Shown one piece after another: positions 7,605 through 16,161 of a stretch of 64,000 bases of DNA. The translations under genes and the position numbers were made by a program. Within the stretch, counting starts at the first letter, position 1, and every line of letters starts with the position of its first letter. The notes under the pieces are model-generated. The model made no database searches, was not told where the DNA came from, and saw only the letters and a list, made by a program, of their open reading frames with translations. The DNA comes from Candidatus Propionivibrio dominans (GTDB lineage: Bacteria > Pseudomonadota > Gammaproteobacteria > Burkholderiales > Rhodocyclaceae), in contig JADJNC010000014.1 in assembly GCA_016709335.1 (NCBI GenBank), positions 101,464 through 165,463 of the forward strand, in the 5' to 3' direction.

Positions 7605-9090
7605 TGATACTGTGTTACCTACGACGTTTGGCTTCTAGGTGGCATCCGCAGCAGGGGCAGCACACCAGACGTTGAGCCAGTGCAGCGGCGATGTACCAGC
7701 GGAGAGTCGGAATCGAGTCAGAGACATGGCGCTGAGGTCGAACCGGCGCGCCGCCGGGTGTAACCTTCGGGTAGGGCAGGTGGCGTGCGGAAGACGGCGT
7801 TTTTTTTAGTGTTCTGGCCCTGGGCCAGACGTTCTCCAATCAGAAAGGCATACGCGGCAATGCACAGAGTCGCGTGGTGATGGAAGCCACGCCAGTTTCG
7901 CCCCTCGAAGTTGTCCAGGCCGAACTCCTGTTTGAGCTCCTGATAATCACGCTCAATGCGCCAGCGACTCTTGACGGCGCTAACCAGTGCCTTGCGGGAG
8001 ATGTCCCCAGGCAGCGTCGAGAGGAAGTATTTCGTCGGTTCGGGCTCGCCTGTGGGCCACTCGATCAGCAACCACTCCTCGTCGCGCGGACTATCGAGTT
8101 GGTAGTCCCGATGCGCCGCTCTAACGCGGACGGCGGCAAAGCGGGACGACAATTTCGTGTTCGTTCCCTCACGCCAGGTGAGTTTTCGATAGGCCGATGC
8201 CGGCAACGACATCGCCACGGCCTTGACCGAGGCCGGCGAGTGCGCCTCATCTCGGCGCAGACGGGTGGGCTTCTTGCCTCGACCGACCCAGGGCTTCGGC
8301 GGCAGCGGTCCGGTACCCGGCGCCCAGACCGTTGTTCCCGGCTTGATGCCCAGCACGTAGAGCAGCCCCAATCCGCTAATACCGTCACGATACTCCGTGT
8401 CATCCCCGTAGCCTGCATCGGCCGCCACGATATCACCGGGAAGACCGGCGGCTTTGGCTTCTCTAATCTGCGCCAAAGAGATCTGCGGCTTGGTCATGAA
8501 TACGACGTCCTCTGGCACGCCGGCCGCCTCGCACCGGGTCGGGTCGTCGGTCCAGGTATCCGGCAGATACAGCCGATATTTGATCGGCAGGCTGGCTTCC
8601 GCTGTCGCAATCGACAGGCTGACCGCAACTTGGCAGTTGTCGGTCTTGCCCAGTTGGCCGCAATACTGCCGCGCCACGCCGACCGAGTGCGTCCCGGCCT
8701 TGGGCAGGCCGGTATCGTCAGCGATCAGAAACACCCACCCCGACCGCTCGGTTCGCATCTTCGGCAACACCCAGCTTTGCACTCGACCGAGCACACGCTC
8801 GTCCGACCACGGCGAGTCCGACACGAAATGTTGCAGCGATTCGTGGCGCGCTTGCACGCGATGCGGATCGATCGCTGCCGCCAGTGGCTCCATGCTCTTG
8901 CGCTTCAAGGGCAACATCAGTCCTCCGCAATAGCTCTTCAGGCCAGCCTTTCGCTCCGATCGACCAAGGCCCTCGCTGACATGATCGAGATATCGTTCAA
9001 ATTCCTCAGTCAGTTCCATCTCGCGCTCCTTCATCGTGGCTACAATAAAGGGCTTAACGGCACGAACGCGAATTACTTAACGCAGTAAAA
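7605..9090 (-). mobile_element. IS701-family insertion sequence with CTAG target duplication
   Basis: A 1486-bp element flanked by CTAG on both sides (7601-7604 and 9091-9094), matching the YTAR four-base target duplication known for the IS701 family. The ends form imperfect inverted repeats. Reading inward, the left end is TGATACTGTGTTACCTA and the right end, as reverse complement, TTTTACTGCGTTAAGTA. They share TACTG, GTTA and TA in register. The single gene it carries is an IS701 transposase on the minus strand. It has inserted exactly at the boundary of the 168-bp hairpin element and at the stop codon of the lyase-family gene. Confidence 0.88.
7718..9019 (-). CDS. IS701-family DDE transposase with shifted C-terminus
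   Basis: A DDE transposase that moves the surrounding element. The first catalytic Asp lies in FLIADDTGLPKAGTHSVGV, the second in DIVAADAGYGDD and the Glu in SRWRIERDYQELKQEFGLDN. All are typical of IS701. The ATG at 9019 (MELTEEFERYL) was preferred to one five codons earlier because AAGGAGCG precedes it. After PALPEGYT the frame runs into an atypical tail and stops at 7718. One base removed near 7752-7757 gives GGAPVRPQRHVSDSIPTLR and a Cys-Cys-containing end terminating at 7615, the usual IS701 C-terminus. The last 40 or so residues are therefore out of frame. Whether the copy is still active cannot be told. Confidence 0.85.
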   Translation of the reverse strand: MELTEEFERYLDHVSEGLGRSERKAGLKSYCGGLMLPLKRKSMEPLAAAIDPHRVQARHESLQHFVSDSPWSDERVLGRVQSWVLPKMRTERSGWVFLIADDTGLPKAGTHSVGVARQYCGQLGKTDNCQVAVSLSIATAEASLPIKYRLYLPDTWTDDPTRCEAAGVPEDVVFMTKPQISLAQIREAKAAGLPGDIVAADAGYGDDTEYRDGISGLGLLYVLGIKPGTTVWAPGTGPLPPKPWVGRGKKPTRLRRDEAHSPASVKAVAMSLPASAYRKLTWREGTNTKLSSRFAAVRVRAAHRDYQLDSPRDEEWLLIEWPTGEPEPTKYFLSTLPGDISRKALVSAVKSRWRIERDYQELKQEFGLDNFEGRNWRGFHHHATLCIAAYAFLIGERLAQGQNTKKNAVFRTPPALPEGYTRRRAGSTSAPCL

Positions 9091-9951
9091 CTAGTCCCGC
9101 GTATCGCGCCGAACCTGATTCTCGGCCAACAGCAGCGTGCAGTCCTTGACGCCGACGCGGCTGCCGACGAGACTCCCGTCACGCGCCTTGAGGTCCGTCA
9201 TGGCATCGTCGATCGCCGCCTGGGCGGCGAACAGGCACGGCGTACTGTAGATCACCAGAGAAACACCGGCGTCCTTCAACTCGCTCTGAGTGCATACCGG
9301 CGACTTGCCGCCGGCAATCTGATTGAAACAGAACGGGCGATCAACCCGCTTTGACAAGGCGCGTACCACATCCAGACTGGTCAGTCCATCGACCAGCACC
9401 GCATCCGCCCCGGCCGCAGCAAACGCCTCAACGCGACGCGCGATATCATCAAGATCCGAGGAATCGGTACGCGCAATCACCACCATATCGCGCCGGGTCG
9501 CCAGAACGGCGTGCAGCTTGGCCAGATATTCATCCAGATCCATGATCTGCTTGCCTTCGAAGTGACCACAGCGGCGCGGCCGCTTCTGATCCTCGAGCAC
9601 CACCCCGGACGCCCCGGCGGCCTCAAGCACCGACACTACATGGCAAGCCACTTCGGGGTCACAGTAGCCATCATCGATATCGACCAGCAGATTATGGAAC
9701 GGCAGCACGGTGCGCAAACGCTGCACATAGTCCACGATATCCGTCCATGTGATGAACCCGATATCGGGCAAACCGTAATGGCTGGCGGCAAAACCAAAAC
9801 CGCTGACAAACAGGCTGTCGAAATGACGACCCGCGAGCGTCGCCGAGAAGACGTCATAAACCCCGATGAACGGGATCAGATCACTGTGGGCCATCGACTC
9901 CCGGAGACGATGGCCTGGCGACAAGCGCGTGCGCGACGTGGTCGAATTCAT
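9091..9951 (-). CDS. isocitrate lyase/PEP mutase superfamily enzyme
   Basis: A 286-residue TIM-barrel enzyme of the isocitrate lyase/phosphoenolpyruvate phosphomutase superfamily. The Mg-binding block is LLVDIDDGYCDPE (residues about 89-101), the active-site loop LEDQKRPRRCGH (about 120-131) and a later strand ARTDSSDLDD. The Arg-Arg-Cys-Gly-His loop resembles the (K)KRCGH loop of isocitrate and 2-methylisocitrate lyases, with the catalytic Cys, rather than the Asn-containing loop of PEP mutase. A C-C bond-cleaving or -forming activity on an alpha-keto acid is thus more likely than phosphonate synthesis. The ATG overlaps the ACP stop (ATGA, 9948-9951), so it is the last gene of the coupled operon. 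Its stop codon lies in the CTAG that became the target duplication of the insertion sequence. Confidence 0.82.
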   Translation of the reverse strand: MNSTTSRTRLSPGHRLRESMAHSDLIPFIGVYDVFSATLAGRHFDSLFVSGFGFAASHYGLPDIGFITWTDIVDYVQRLRTVLPFHNLLVDIDDGYCDPEVACHVVSVLEAAGASGVVLEDQKRPRRCGHFEGKQIMDLDEYLAKLHAVLATRRDMVVIARTDSSDLDDIARRVEAFAAAGADAVLVDGLTSLDVVRALSKRVDRPFCFNQIAGGKSPVCTQSELKDAGVSLVIYSTPCLFAAQAAIDDAMTDLKARDGSLVGSRVGVKDCTLLLAENQVRRDTRD

Positions 9952-10208
9952 TGGCGGGTTTCCTCAATAAGGTCAAGAATGCTGGTCATCGTGCCCAGCC
10001 GCTCCGGGTCCATTCCGCTGGCGGCGAAATCAATCCCGTAGGTGGTTTCAAGGTACAGGACAATCTGGATGATGGCCAGCGAGTCCACCAGCCCGGAGGC
10101 GAACAGGCTGTCATCGACGCCAACGCTTTCGATACGCTTGGTGGGTTTCTGGATGGTGCGCAGAAAGGCAATCAGGTCCTGCAGGCGTTGCGGGCGGTCA
10201 GCGCTCAT
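9948..10208 (-). CDS. acyl carrier protein
   Basis: An 86-residue carrier protein of the phosphopantetheine-attachment family. The four-helix fold is centred on DDSLFASGLVDSLAIIQIVL, in which the DSL Ser (residue about 43) would carry the 4'-phosphopantetheine arm. The C-terminal helix ends LGTMTSILDLIEETRQ. It overlaps the ligase stop and the lyase start by four bases on each side, so it is made in step with both. In the Dlt system the equivalent DltC receives the amino-acyl group from DltA and presents it to the MBOAT protein DltB. Here the ligase next door would load it. The substrate is unknown. Confidence 0.88.
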   Translation of the reverse strand: MSADRPQRLQDLIAFLRTIQKPTKRIESVGVDDSLFASGLVDSLAIIQIVLYLETTYGIDFAASGMDPERLGTMTSILDLIEETRQ

Positions 10209-11728
10209 CGTGGCTTTTCCCCGTCAAGAATCCGCGACAGGTCGAGCGCGTCGCGAGTGACGCAGAAGGCCTTGACCGCATCCCGGTTGATCTTGCCGCG
10301 CGAGGTTCTGGGAATTTCGTCGATCACCCACCAGCGCACCGGCATCTTGTGTTCCGCCAGTTGCGACTTCATCCACTCGTACAGGGCGCGGATCGTTGCG
10401 TCCTCGGGATTGCCGAGCACCACCGCCAGGCCCACCGCCTGGCCGTAGATCTCGTCGTCGAGGGCAAAGGTACAGACGTCGCTGGCCCCGGCGAAGCGTT
10501 CGACGACGGTATCGATATCGGCCGGGTAGATCTTCATGCCGCCCTTGTTGATTTCGTCGCGCTCGCGGCCGCGCAGCACCAGCCGGCCGCGCTCGTCGAT
10601 GAAGCCGATATCGCCGGTCAGGAACCAGCCTTCACTGACGGCCAGCGCGGTCAGGTCGTCGCGCTGGAAGTAGCCTTTCATCAGGGCCGGTGTGTTGAGC
10701 CAGACGAAGCCGGATTCGCCCGTGGCGCATTCGTCATCGGGACGCAGCGGCCGCTCGGTATCGGAGGTGCGCAAGACCTTGATCACGGCGCCCCAGCCGA
10801 CGCCGATCAGACCGTCTTCTGCGGCACAGTCGGCGTCTTCGCTCAGGCCGGCGACCCAACTGCCGGTCTCGGTGATGCCGTAGGCGTTGCAGACGTTGCG
10901 GGTGCCGGTCCAGGTGCGGATTTCTTCCCAGGCGTGCGCCGAGAGCGGCGCCGAACCGCAATGCACCCGCTGCAGCGTGCCGGCCTGCGGCGGTTTGCCG
11001 AGTTTGGTCGCGAGTTTCCAGATGGCGGGTACCGAGGACATGAAGGTGATCCGGTTATCGTCGATCAACCGTCCCAGGCGCATGATGATTTCCGGGCGGA
11101 AGGGCGGGGTGATGAACAGGTCCTGTCCGGCCAGCCAGGGGTACAGGCAGTTGCAGATCAGTCCATGGCCGAAGTGTGTCGGGAGCAGGCACAGCGAGCG
11201 GGCAAAGGGAACCAGACCCAACTGGTCATGGATTCCCATCCAGCGCGCGCGCAGCGAGCGGTGGGTATGCACCACGCCTTTGGGCGCTCCGGTCGATCCG
11301 GAGGTGAACAGGATCAGGGCGTCATCGTCGAGCTGGCTGAGCCCTGCCGTCGCTTCTTCGTCACCGGTTTCCGTGGTTTCAAAGGCCGGTACACCGGCGT
11401 CGGCCAGCGCCTGCCGGATCATCGCTTCGGTCAGATGGTCAAGGACCGCCAGTCTGGGCTGCGCCGCAGCGACCAGTGTCTTGATTTCAAAGGCGGTCAG
11501 GCGGGCGTCGATCGGTACGGCGCAGGCGCCGAGTTTCCAGATGGCCAGAAGTTCGGCAAAGAATTCCAGGCTGTTGCCGAAGGGCAGGAAGACGCGGTCT
11601 CCGCGCAACAACCCATGGCGCTGGAAGCGGGCGACCCGCCGTGCGACCTGGCCCTGTATCTCCTGGCGCGTCCATGAGCGCCCGCTGATCGGTTCGGCAA
11701 GGTTTCCGACATTCAGATCAAAATACAT
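10205..11728 (-). CDS. AMP-forming acyl/aminoacyl ligase, DltA-like in context
   Basis: A 507-residue member of the ANL adenylate-forming superfamily, the same size as DltA. It activates a carboxylic acid as an acyl-AMP and transfers it to a thiol. Signature motifs in order are the P-loop LFTSGSTGAPKGVVHTHRSL (residues about 139-158), NAYGITETGSW, the hinge region TGDIGFIDERGRLVLRGRE (Asp and Arg binding the ribose), GGMKIYPADID and the C-terminal catalytic Lys in PRTSRGKINRDAV. AAGGAGTGAG precedes the ATG. The gene lies 22 bases after the MBOAT-like gene and overlaps the ACP gene by ATGA, so ACP is its probable acceptor rather than CoA. Substrate specificity cannot be read from the sequence. 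Confidence 0.88.
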   Translation of the reverse strand: MYFDLNVGNLAEPISGRSWTRQEIQGQVARRVARFQRHGLLRGDRVFLPFGNSLEFFAELLAIWKLGACAVPIDARLTAFEIKTLVAAAQPRLAVLDHLTEAMIRQALADAGVPAFETTETGDEEATAGLSQLDDDALILFTSGSTGAPKGVVHTHRSLRARWMGIHDQLGLVPFARSLCLLPTHFGHGLICNCLYPWLAGQDLFITPPFRPEIIMRLGRLIDDNRITFMSSVPAIWKLATKLGKPPQAGTLQRVHCGSAPLSAHAWEEIRTWTGTRNVCNAYGITETGSWVAGLSEDADCAAEDGLIGVGWGAVIKVLRTSDTERPLRPDDECATGESGFVWLNTPALMKGYFQRDDLTALAVSEGWFLTGDIGFIDERGRLVLRGRERDEINKGGMKIYPADIDTVVERFAGASDVCTFALDDEIYGQAVGLAVVLGNPEDATIRALYEWMKSQLAEHKMPVRWWVIDEIPRTSRGKINRDAVKAFCVTRDALDLSRILDGEKPR

Positions 11729-11750
11729 GTGAACTCACTCCTTAAAATAC

Positions 11751-13226
11751 TCATGAAATTCCGAACAGACTCAAAAAGAAACTCACACGGTGGGTAAAGG
11801 GCGCGCCGACACCGACATTCCAGATGTAAATCAGGCCGAAAAAAGTCCATACCCCGGCTATCCGCAACAAGCGCCTGGCTTGACCCGGTGCCGGCGGGCG
11901 TCCTCCCCGGCGTTGCTCACGCAGCATGGAGACAAAAATACCCAAAGCCAGCACCAAACAATAGAAAACTCGCGAACGAAGCGCATACAAGCCCTCGAAA
12001 ACCTGACCTTGCACCATCACATCGCCAAACTTGATGAGGTGGTAATAGGCGTTGCCGACAAAGGCCGCTGCGAAAACCGCAGCAAACAAACGTAAAGTAG
12101 GCCAATTGCGCAATTTCTTTCCCAACTGGGTGAAGGTGGGAAGGAAAAAGAAATTGGACATGATCTCCTTGAAATAGTAATAGTACCGGTTCCAGAACTC
12201 CACGATCGATTCTGCCAGAAGCGGCTTGTAGGTATTACGAAATACGTTGAAGCCAAATAGCCGCAGGATGGCAATGATCATGTGTCCGCGAACAGCATGG
12301 CGAAGCACCTGATAAACAAGCTCGCAGTAAATGCTTATCCACGATATCCAGACTGCGGTATTCTTTCCCTCCAGTGCAACCAGGTAAGAGAGCCTGGGGA
12401 TTGCCAGGGTGTATCCACCGATCAATCGGGTCAGCTCATTTCCAGGGCCATAAAAGACCCCTTCCAATACCTTCATGGAGACCAGCCACACATTGGACAG
12501 GATGAACAGCTTGATTCCTGCCAGTTGTGAACGGGCAAGTTCCTCTTCGTTTTTTGCTTCGAATCGGGACAGGTAGCCGAAGCCTTTGCCGTAGGGCGTA
12601 TTGGATCCACCGTAGATTGGCCATATTGTCAGGAAATGGTCGGAGAATCGTGTTCCTTTCATTCGACCGTGCTGTCCTGAAAGCAGAAGGTATCCGAATC
12701 GCCAGAGCAGGAAGGGAAACATCGCCACGACTCCGACCAGCACCTGCCGCCAAAGCCCGCTGTCGGCAGTGCTTGTCCAGATCACCACGAGCAAACCCCA
12801 GTAAACCGCGTGCAAGGAAAGTTGCGGATGCTTTCTGACAAACAGTGGCAAGCGGGAGAATTCAGTAGCCGCCCGGTAGAACAGCCAGCTCATTCCGAGC
12901 AGGGCAAGCACCACCAGCAGCGGACCCAGGCGATCGGAAGGAACAGGCACATCGGCGGGCTTGAAACTGTCCAGTGATTCCCTGATGCATACCCAGACGC
13001 CGGCAACCGCCAGAATTGCCCTGCGCCTGAATGGAGTGAGCCATCTCAACATCCCCCCCAGGTTTGTCTGCCACCAGGCAATGACCCGCGAGTCTTCATG
13101 AAATTGCATCAAGTGGGTTAATTGCATAGGAAGATCGGCAGGAAAGCGCCAACAACGACGCTGTACGCAGGGCATGGGAGATTTCAAATCAGGCGGCATT
13201 ATGGCGTGTCGTCGACCTTCGCGCAA
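11751..13226 (-). CDS. MBOAT-family membrane O-acyltransferase
   Basis: A multi-spanning membrane protein (up to 491 residues, about 10-11 hydrophobic helices). The stretch ESIVEFWNRYYYYFKEIM followed by NFFFLP aligns with the MBOAT core motif (fWrRwh... then lyiPl) of DltB and AlgI. AFVGNAYYHLIKFGD provides the conserved membrane-embedded His. MBOAT proteins take an acyl group from a carrier protein or CoA on the inner face and transfer it to a hydroxyl group on the outer side. The true start is uncertain; ATG codons at 13199 and 13127 are also possible and none has a good ribosome-binding site. It is the first gene of the MBOAT-ligase-ACP-lyase operon and would deliver the activated acyl group to an envelope glycan or exported molecule. 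Confidence 0.75.
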   Translation of the reverse strand: MREGRRHAIMPPDLKSPMPCVQRRCWRFPADLPMQLTHLMQFHEDSRVIAWWQTNLGGMLRWLTPFRRRAILAVAGVWVCIRESLDSFKPADVPVPSDRLGPLLVVLALLGMSWLFYRAATEFSRLPLFVRKHPQLSLHAVYWGLLVVIWTSTADSGLWRQVLVGVVAMFPFLLWRFGYLLLSGQHGRMKGTRFSDHFLTIWPIYGGSNTPYGKGFGYLSRFEAKNEEELARSQLAGIKLFILSNVWLVSMKVLEGVFYGPGNELTRLIGGYTLAIPRLSYLVALEGKNTAVWISWISIYCELVYQVLRHAVRGHMIIAILRLFGFNVFRNTYKPLLAESIVEFWNRYYYYFKEIMSNFFFLPTFTQLGKKLRNWPTLRLFAAVFAAAFVGNAYYHLIKFGDVMVQGQVFEGLYALRSRVFYCLVLALGIFVSMLREQRRGGRPPAPGQARRLLRIAGVWTFFGLIYIWNVGVGAPFTHRVSFFLSLFGIS

Positions 13227-13941
13227 TTCCTACATCCCGGGATTCGTTCAAGTCCTTGTTGGCAGACGACATTTTCCAGGTAAAGCCGGGTCATACGTGG
13301 TCCGATATTCATGCCCGGAATGTTCAACTTTCCTGCTTGTACGGGAAAGCAAAACAGCGACTCTCGAATCTGAACTCGTCCGCTGGCTGCCTGTCCTGGC
13401 CATGCCCTGGGGGCAAGTCCTTATTCTCCGGTATCCAGGGTAAAGTTGTTCCAGGAGACCAACGTGGCCCTAGGCCAGGCTTCACGCTCATTCCGGAGCA
13501 AGCCGGAATCCAGAATCGTCTATCTGATCAAGACGTTAAAAGAATTTTTTGATAAACGAACTGGATTCCGGGTCAAGCCCGGAATGACGTGACCGAATTT
13601 CAATGAGTTAGCGCCAGAACATATTTACCGTGCTCCGGCATCGAGATGCACTTCAGGCGCGTTGATGGTCATCGCCGATGTCTGTTCCAGGCGACAAATA
13701 AAACCTATGTAAATCATGAGCTTGATTTCACGGCCCTGATTTAATGTCGCCATCTGACGACAGCCAGTGTTTGGATTGCTTCGCGCAATATGTCCTAACT
13801 TCATGATTTTATTTGTAAAAAACGAATAGGCCTGTTCTTTGCTCTGGAGGTCTGGCATCCCAGGCGCCACAGCGTAACTACGCCAGCCAGGGCTTTTCAT
13901 TCCGGACAATGAATAATTCGCGACCCGCCAAGGAGATTCGC
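13227..13941. other. intergenic region between divergent genes, contains an inverted repeat
   Basis: About 700 bp separate the leftward acyltransferase operon from the rightward gene at 13942. Short open frames (for example 13174-13443 plus, 13625-13909 minus) lack good starts and similarity to anything I know. An interspersed inverted repeat lies at 13489-13586. Promoters for both directions must lie here but none is clear. Confidence 0.45.
13489..13586. repeat. interspersed inverted repeat of the 'CTGGATTCCGGG' type
   Basis: The left arm CATTCCGGAGCAAGCCGGAATCCAG (13489-13513) and right arm starting CTGGATTCCGGGTCAAGC at 13561 are near-perfect reverse complements, separated by an AT-rich loop of 47 bases. 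Such palindromes are frequent in intergenic DNA of many proteobacteria. There is no T-tract after the right arm, so it is not read as an intrinsic terminator. Confidence 0.6.
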
Positions 13942-16095
13942 ATGAAAACCGCTGAACCCAGCCTGTTGGGTGTTCATCCCGACCAGATCAAACTCACCGC
14001 CCTTCAGGCCGAACGCCTGGGTGCCTTGAATGACGTTGACGCCGGGGAACTGATCGGTCTGAGCGTGGCGCAGATCAGCGAGAAGTTCCGTTTCAGGATC
14101 GACCCGATGCTGCTGTTCTTCCGCCGGATCTGCGGCAAGGTTGTCAAGAAGGATCCGGTCACCGGCATCGAGTACCCGGTGGCCTATGCGACAGTCCATG
14201 TCGAGGATACGGATTGTTCATTCCTGGGCTATTTCCCGGTAGCCGGGAAATACTCGTGGTATTTCCCCCTCAAGTGCCGGCGCGAAGTCATCGGTACCGT
14301 CAAGACCGACAAGTGCGGGAATTTCTGTGTGTACGTTCCACGCTGGGATATCGACTGGATTCTCAAATGGCGCAAGGAACGCCTGTGCTTCCCGGTCATT
14401 TTCGAAAGGCCTACACTGGTCGATATTCTCGAAGACCTGATTCCGCGCGAGGTGATCCCCTTCCCGTTCCCCCGGCCCGGCCCGGGTCCCGACCCGGCAC
14501 CTTTCCTGCGCCATGATCGCGGACAACTGCTAGCCACCGTCGAACAGCGCCTGGGGCGCGATACGGCACGGCGGCTGGGTGTCGCATTGAGCCGCCTGTC
14601 GTTCGGCGCGAGCACGCTCGACGTGATCGATCTGTTGCAGGACGATGCCTTTGAAATGCCTCTCGCACCGCCCCTGCCCAGCGAGTTCCGCATGGTCGAG
14701 CACGGCATCGAACAGCGCAAGGGCGCCAATAGCGCAGTGCAGCGTCTGTCGATGGAGGGGGTGCGCGCCAGCATCGGTGCCCGCCTGAAGATGAATGCCG
14801 AGGCCTTGAGCAAGTTCGACTTGCGCCAGTTCATCGGACCGTTCCGTCGCTGTGTCGATATTTTTGTCCCCGAGTGGGTACCGATCATCGACATTCCGGA
14901 CATCACCTTCCGCGTCACCCAGGACGTCAACGGCGACGGTGTCGAAGAAACGATTTATTCCGAAGGTTTTTTCAGGGTTCGCTGGGACGCCAACAATCTG
15001 CCCCCTGTCAAACTGATTGCCTCGCCGATGGCCATCTCGATTCCGGAGTGCGGCGAGATCATCGATATCCCTTGCGGCAACGTCCCCGCCATCTACCGTG
15101 CCGGACGGATGCCGGTGCGCGGCGACCCGACTATGTACGACCCGGTGGCTGGCTATGCCCTGCGCCCCAATCGCCCGCACCCGGCCGGCAACCCCGTCGA
15201 CCCCTTGCCGAATCCGGATGCCCGCTCGCCGTTCTATGGCGTGGTGCCGATCTACGGCTGTGTGGACGTGGGTACCTCGGCGACCCAGTATCGAGTGCTC
15301 GACAGCTACAATGGCGGCCCATTCCTGCCCGTGCTTGATCAGTCCTGGTGGGTGACGCGGCTCGATGCGGCGGGAATGGTGACGCAGTATCACCATGTGT
15401 TGCCCGCCGCCAACGGCTGGTATGACATAGTGATTCCGAAAGGCAGCAACCCGAATGACTGGGAGCCCCCCAAACTGGTGCTTGACTGGAACACCTACCA
15501 GACCGGCAATGGCAAGCATGTGCTCAGGATCGAACTGGGCTCGGGTGGCGCACCGCTGACGCCACAGCCGGCCACGGATACGGTGGCGTTCCATGTGGAC
15601 AATTCCTATCCGGCGACGAGCTTCCAGGTCGAATACCGAAAAAATGGCGTGGGCCCCTTCCAGCCGCTGGTCTTTCCCTGCCCGGTCGTCAGGCGCGGCA
15701 CGCTGGCGCAGAACCTCGAGTTCAGGGTCAGTTTTACGGCATCGGCAAACCATCTGCGCGATGTGTCGATGGGCGGCGGCGGCTGTGGTGGCGGGGAGAT
15801 CAACTACGTTTCGGGCGCGCCTGCCGACTGGTTTCCGGCACCGGCGCTCAACCCCACCGGTGTCGCCCACTGGCACGAAACACCCGGCGACAATTCGGTG
15901 GTCATTACCGCCTTCTTCAGTCTCGATGCCGGCGCACTTCAGGGCACCTATTCATTCAGTGCCTGGGCCGCCAGTCGCGCCTTCAATCCGGCGGGTGGCG
16001 ACAGCGGCCATCTCCAGACGCCGATGTATGAGTACGATCCAGCGGATATCCACGTCACGCCGAGCTTTTTGTTTTCGGTGATCAACGCCGACTGA
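13942..16095 (+). CDS. large conserved protein with transthyretin-like N-terminal domain
   Basis: A 717-residue protein starting MKTAEPSLLGVHPDQIK. This ATG follows AAGGAG at a proper distance, unlike an ATG 11 codons upstream. Residues about 50-155 look like a carboxypeptidase-regulatory or transthyretin-like beta-sandwich: CGKVVKKDPVTGIEYPVAYA, then GTVKTDKCGNFCVYVP. A Pro-rich hinge (PFPFPRPGPGPDPAPF) follows. The middle has a calcium-loop-like DVNGDGVEETIYSEG and the C-terminal half is beta-rich with scattered Cys. There is no signal peptide and no transmembrane segment. I do not recognise a named family for the whole protein. It is followed by a DUF1360 gene and a small CCG protein on the same strand. 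It could be a structural or adhesive component exported by an unconventional route; that is speculative. Confidence 0.7.
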   Translation: MKTAEPSLLGVHPDQIKLTALQAERLGALNDVDAGELIGLSVAQISEKFRFRIDPMLLFFRRICGKVVKKDPVTGIEYPVAYATVHVEDTDCSFLGYFPVAGKYSWYFPLKCRREVIGTVKTDKCGNFCVYVPRWDIDWILKWRKERLCFPVIFERPTLVDILEDLIPREVIPFPFPRPGPGPDPAPFLRHDRGQLLATVEQRLGRDTARRLGVALSRLSFGASTLDVIDLLQDDAFEMPLAPPLPSEFRMVEHGIEQRKGANSAVQRLSMEGVRASIGARLKMNAEALSKFDLRQFIGPFRRCVDIFVPEWVPIIDIPDITFRVTQDVNGDGVEETIYSEGFFRVRWDANNLPPVKLIASPMAISIPECGEIIDIPCGNVPAIYRAGRMPVRGDPTMYDPVAGYALRPNRPHPAGNPVDPLPNPDARSPFYGVVPIYGCVDVGTSATQYRVLDSYNGGPFLPVLDQSWWVTRLDAAGMVTQYHHVLPAANGWYDIVIPKGSNPNDWEPPKLVLDWNTYQTGNGKHVLRIELGSGGAPLTPQPATDTVAFHVDNSYPATSFQVEYRKNGVGPFQPLVFPCPVVRRGTLAQNLEFRVSFTASANHLRDVSMGGGGCGGGEINYVSGAPADWFPAPALNPTGVAHWHETPGDNSVVITAFFSLDAGALQGTYSFSAWAASRAFNPAGGDSGHLQTPMYEYDPADIHVTPSFLFSVINAD

Positions 16096-16161
16096 GCTGC
16101 AACAGGATGAAAGGAGTTCGCACCGGGAAGGCGGCTTTCTTCCCGTGCGTCAGGATAAAAA

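Noticed and set aside
7874..9088. A 404-codon plus-strand open frame across the insertion sequence
   Set aside because: It is antisense to the IS701 transposase, which has all three catalytic residues.
9091..13226. Phosphonate biosynthesis cluster, because of the PEP-mutase-family gene
   Set aside because: The active-site loop is lyase-type and no phosphonopyruvate-processing gene is present; the carrier, ligase and MBOAT genes fit acyl transfer better.
13489..13586. Intrinsic terminator
   Set aside because: The loop is long and no T-run follows either arm; it looks like an interspersed palindrome.
13625..13909. 94-codon minus-strand open frame before the transthyretin-like gene
   Set aside because: No ribosome-binding site, no recognisable motif, atypical codon use.
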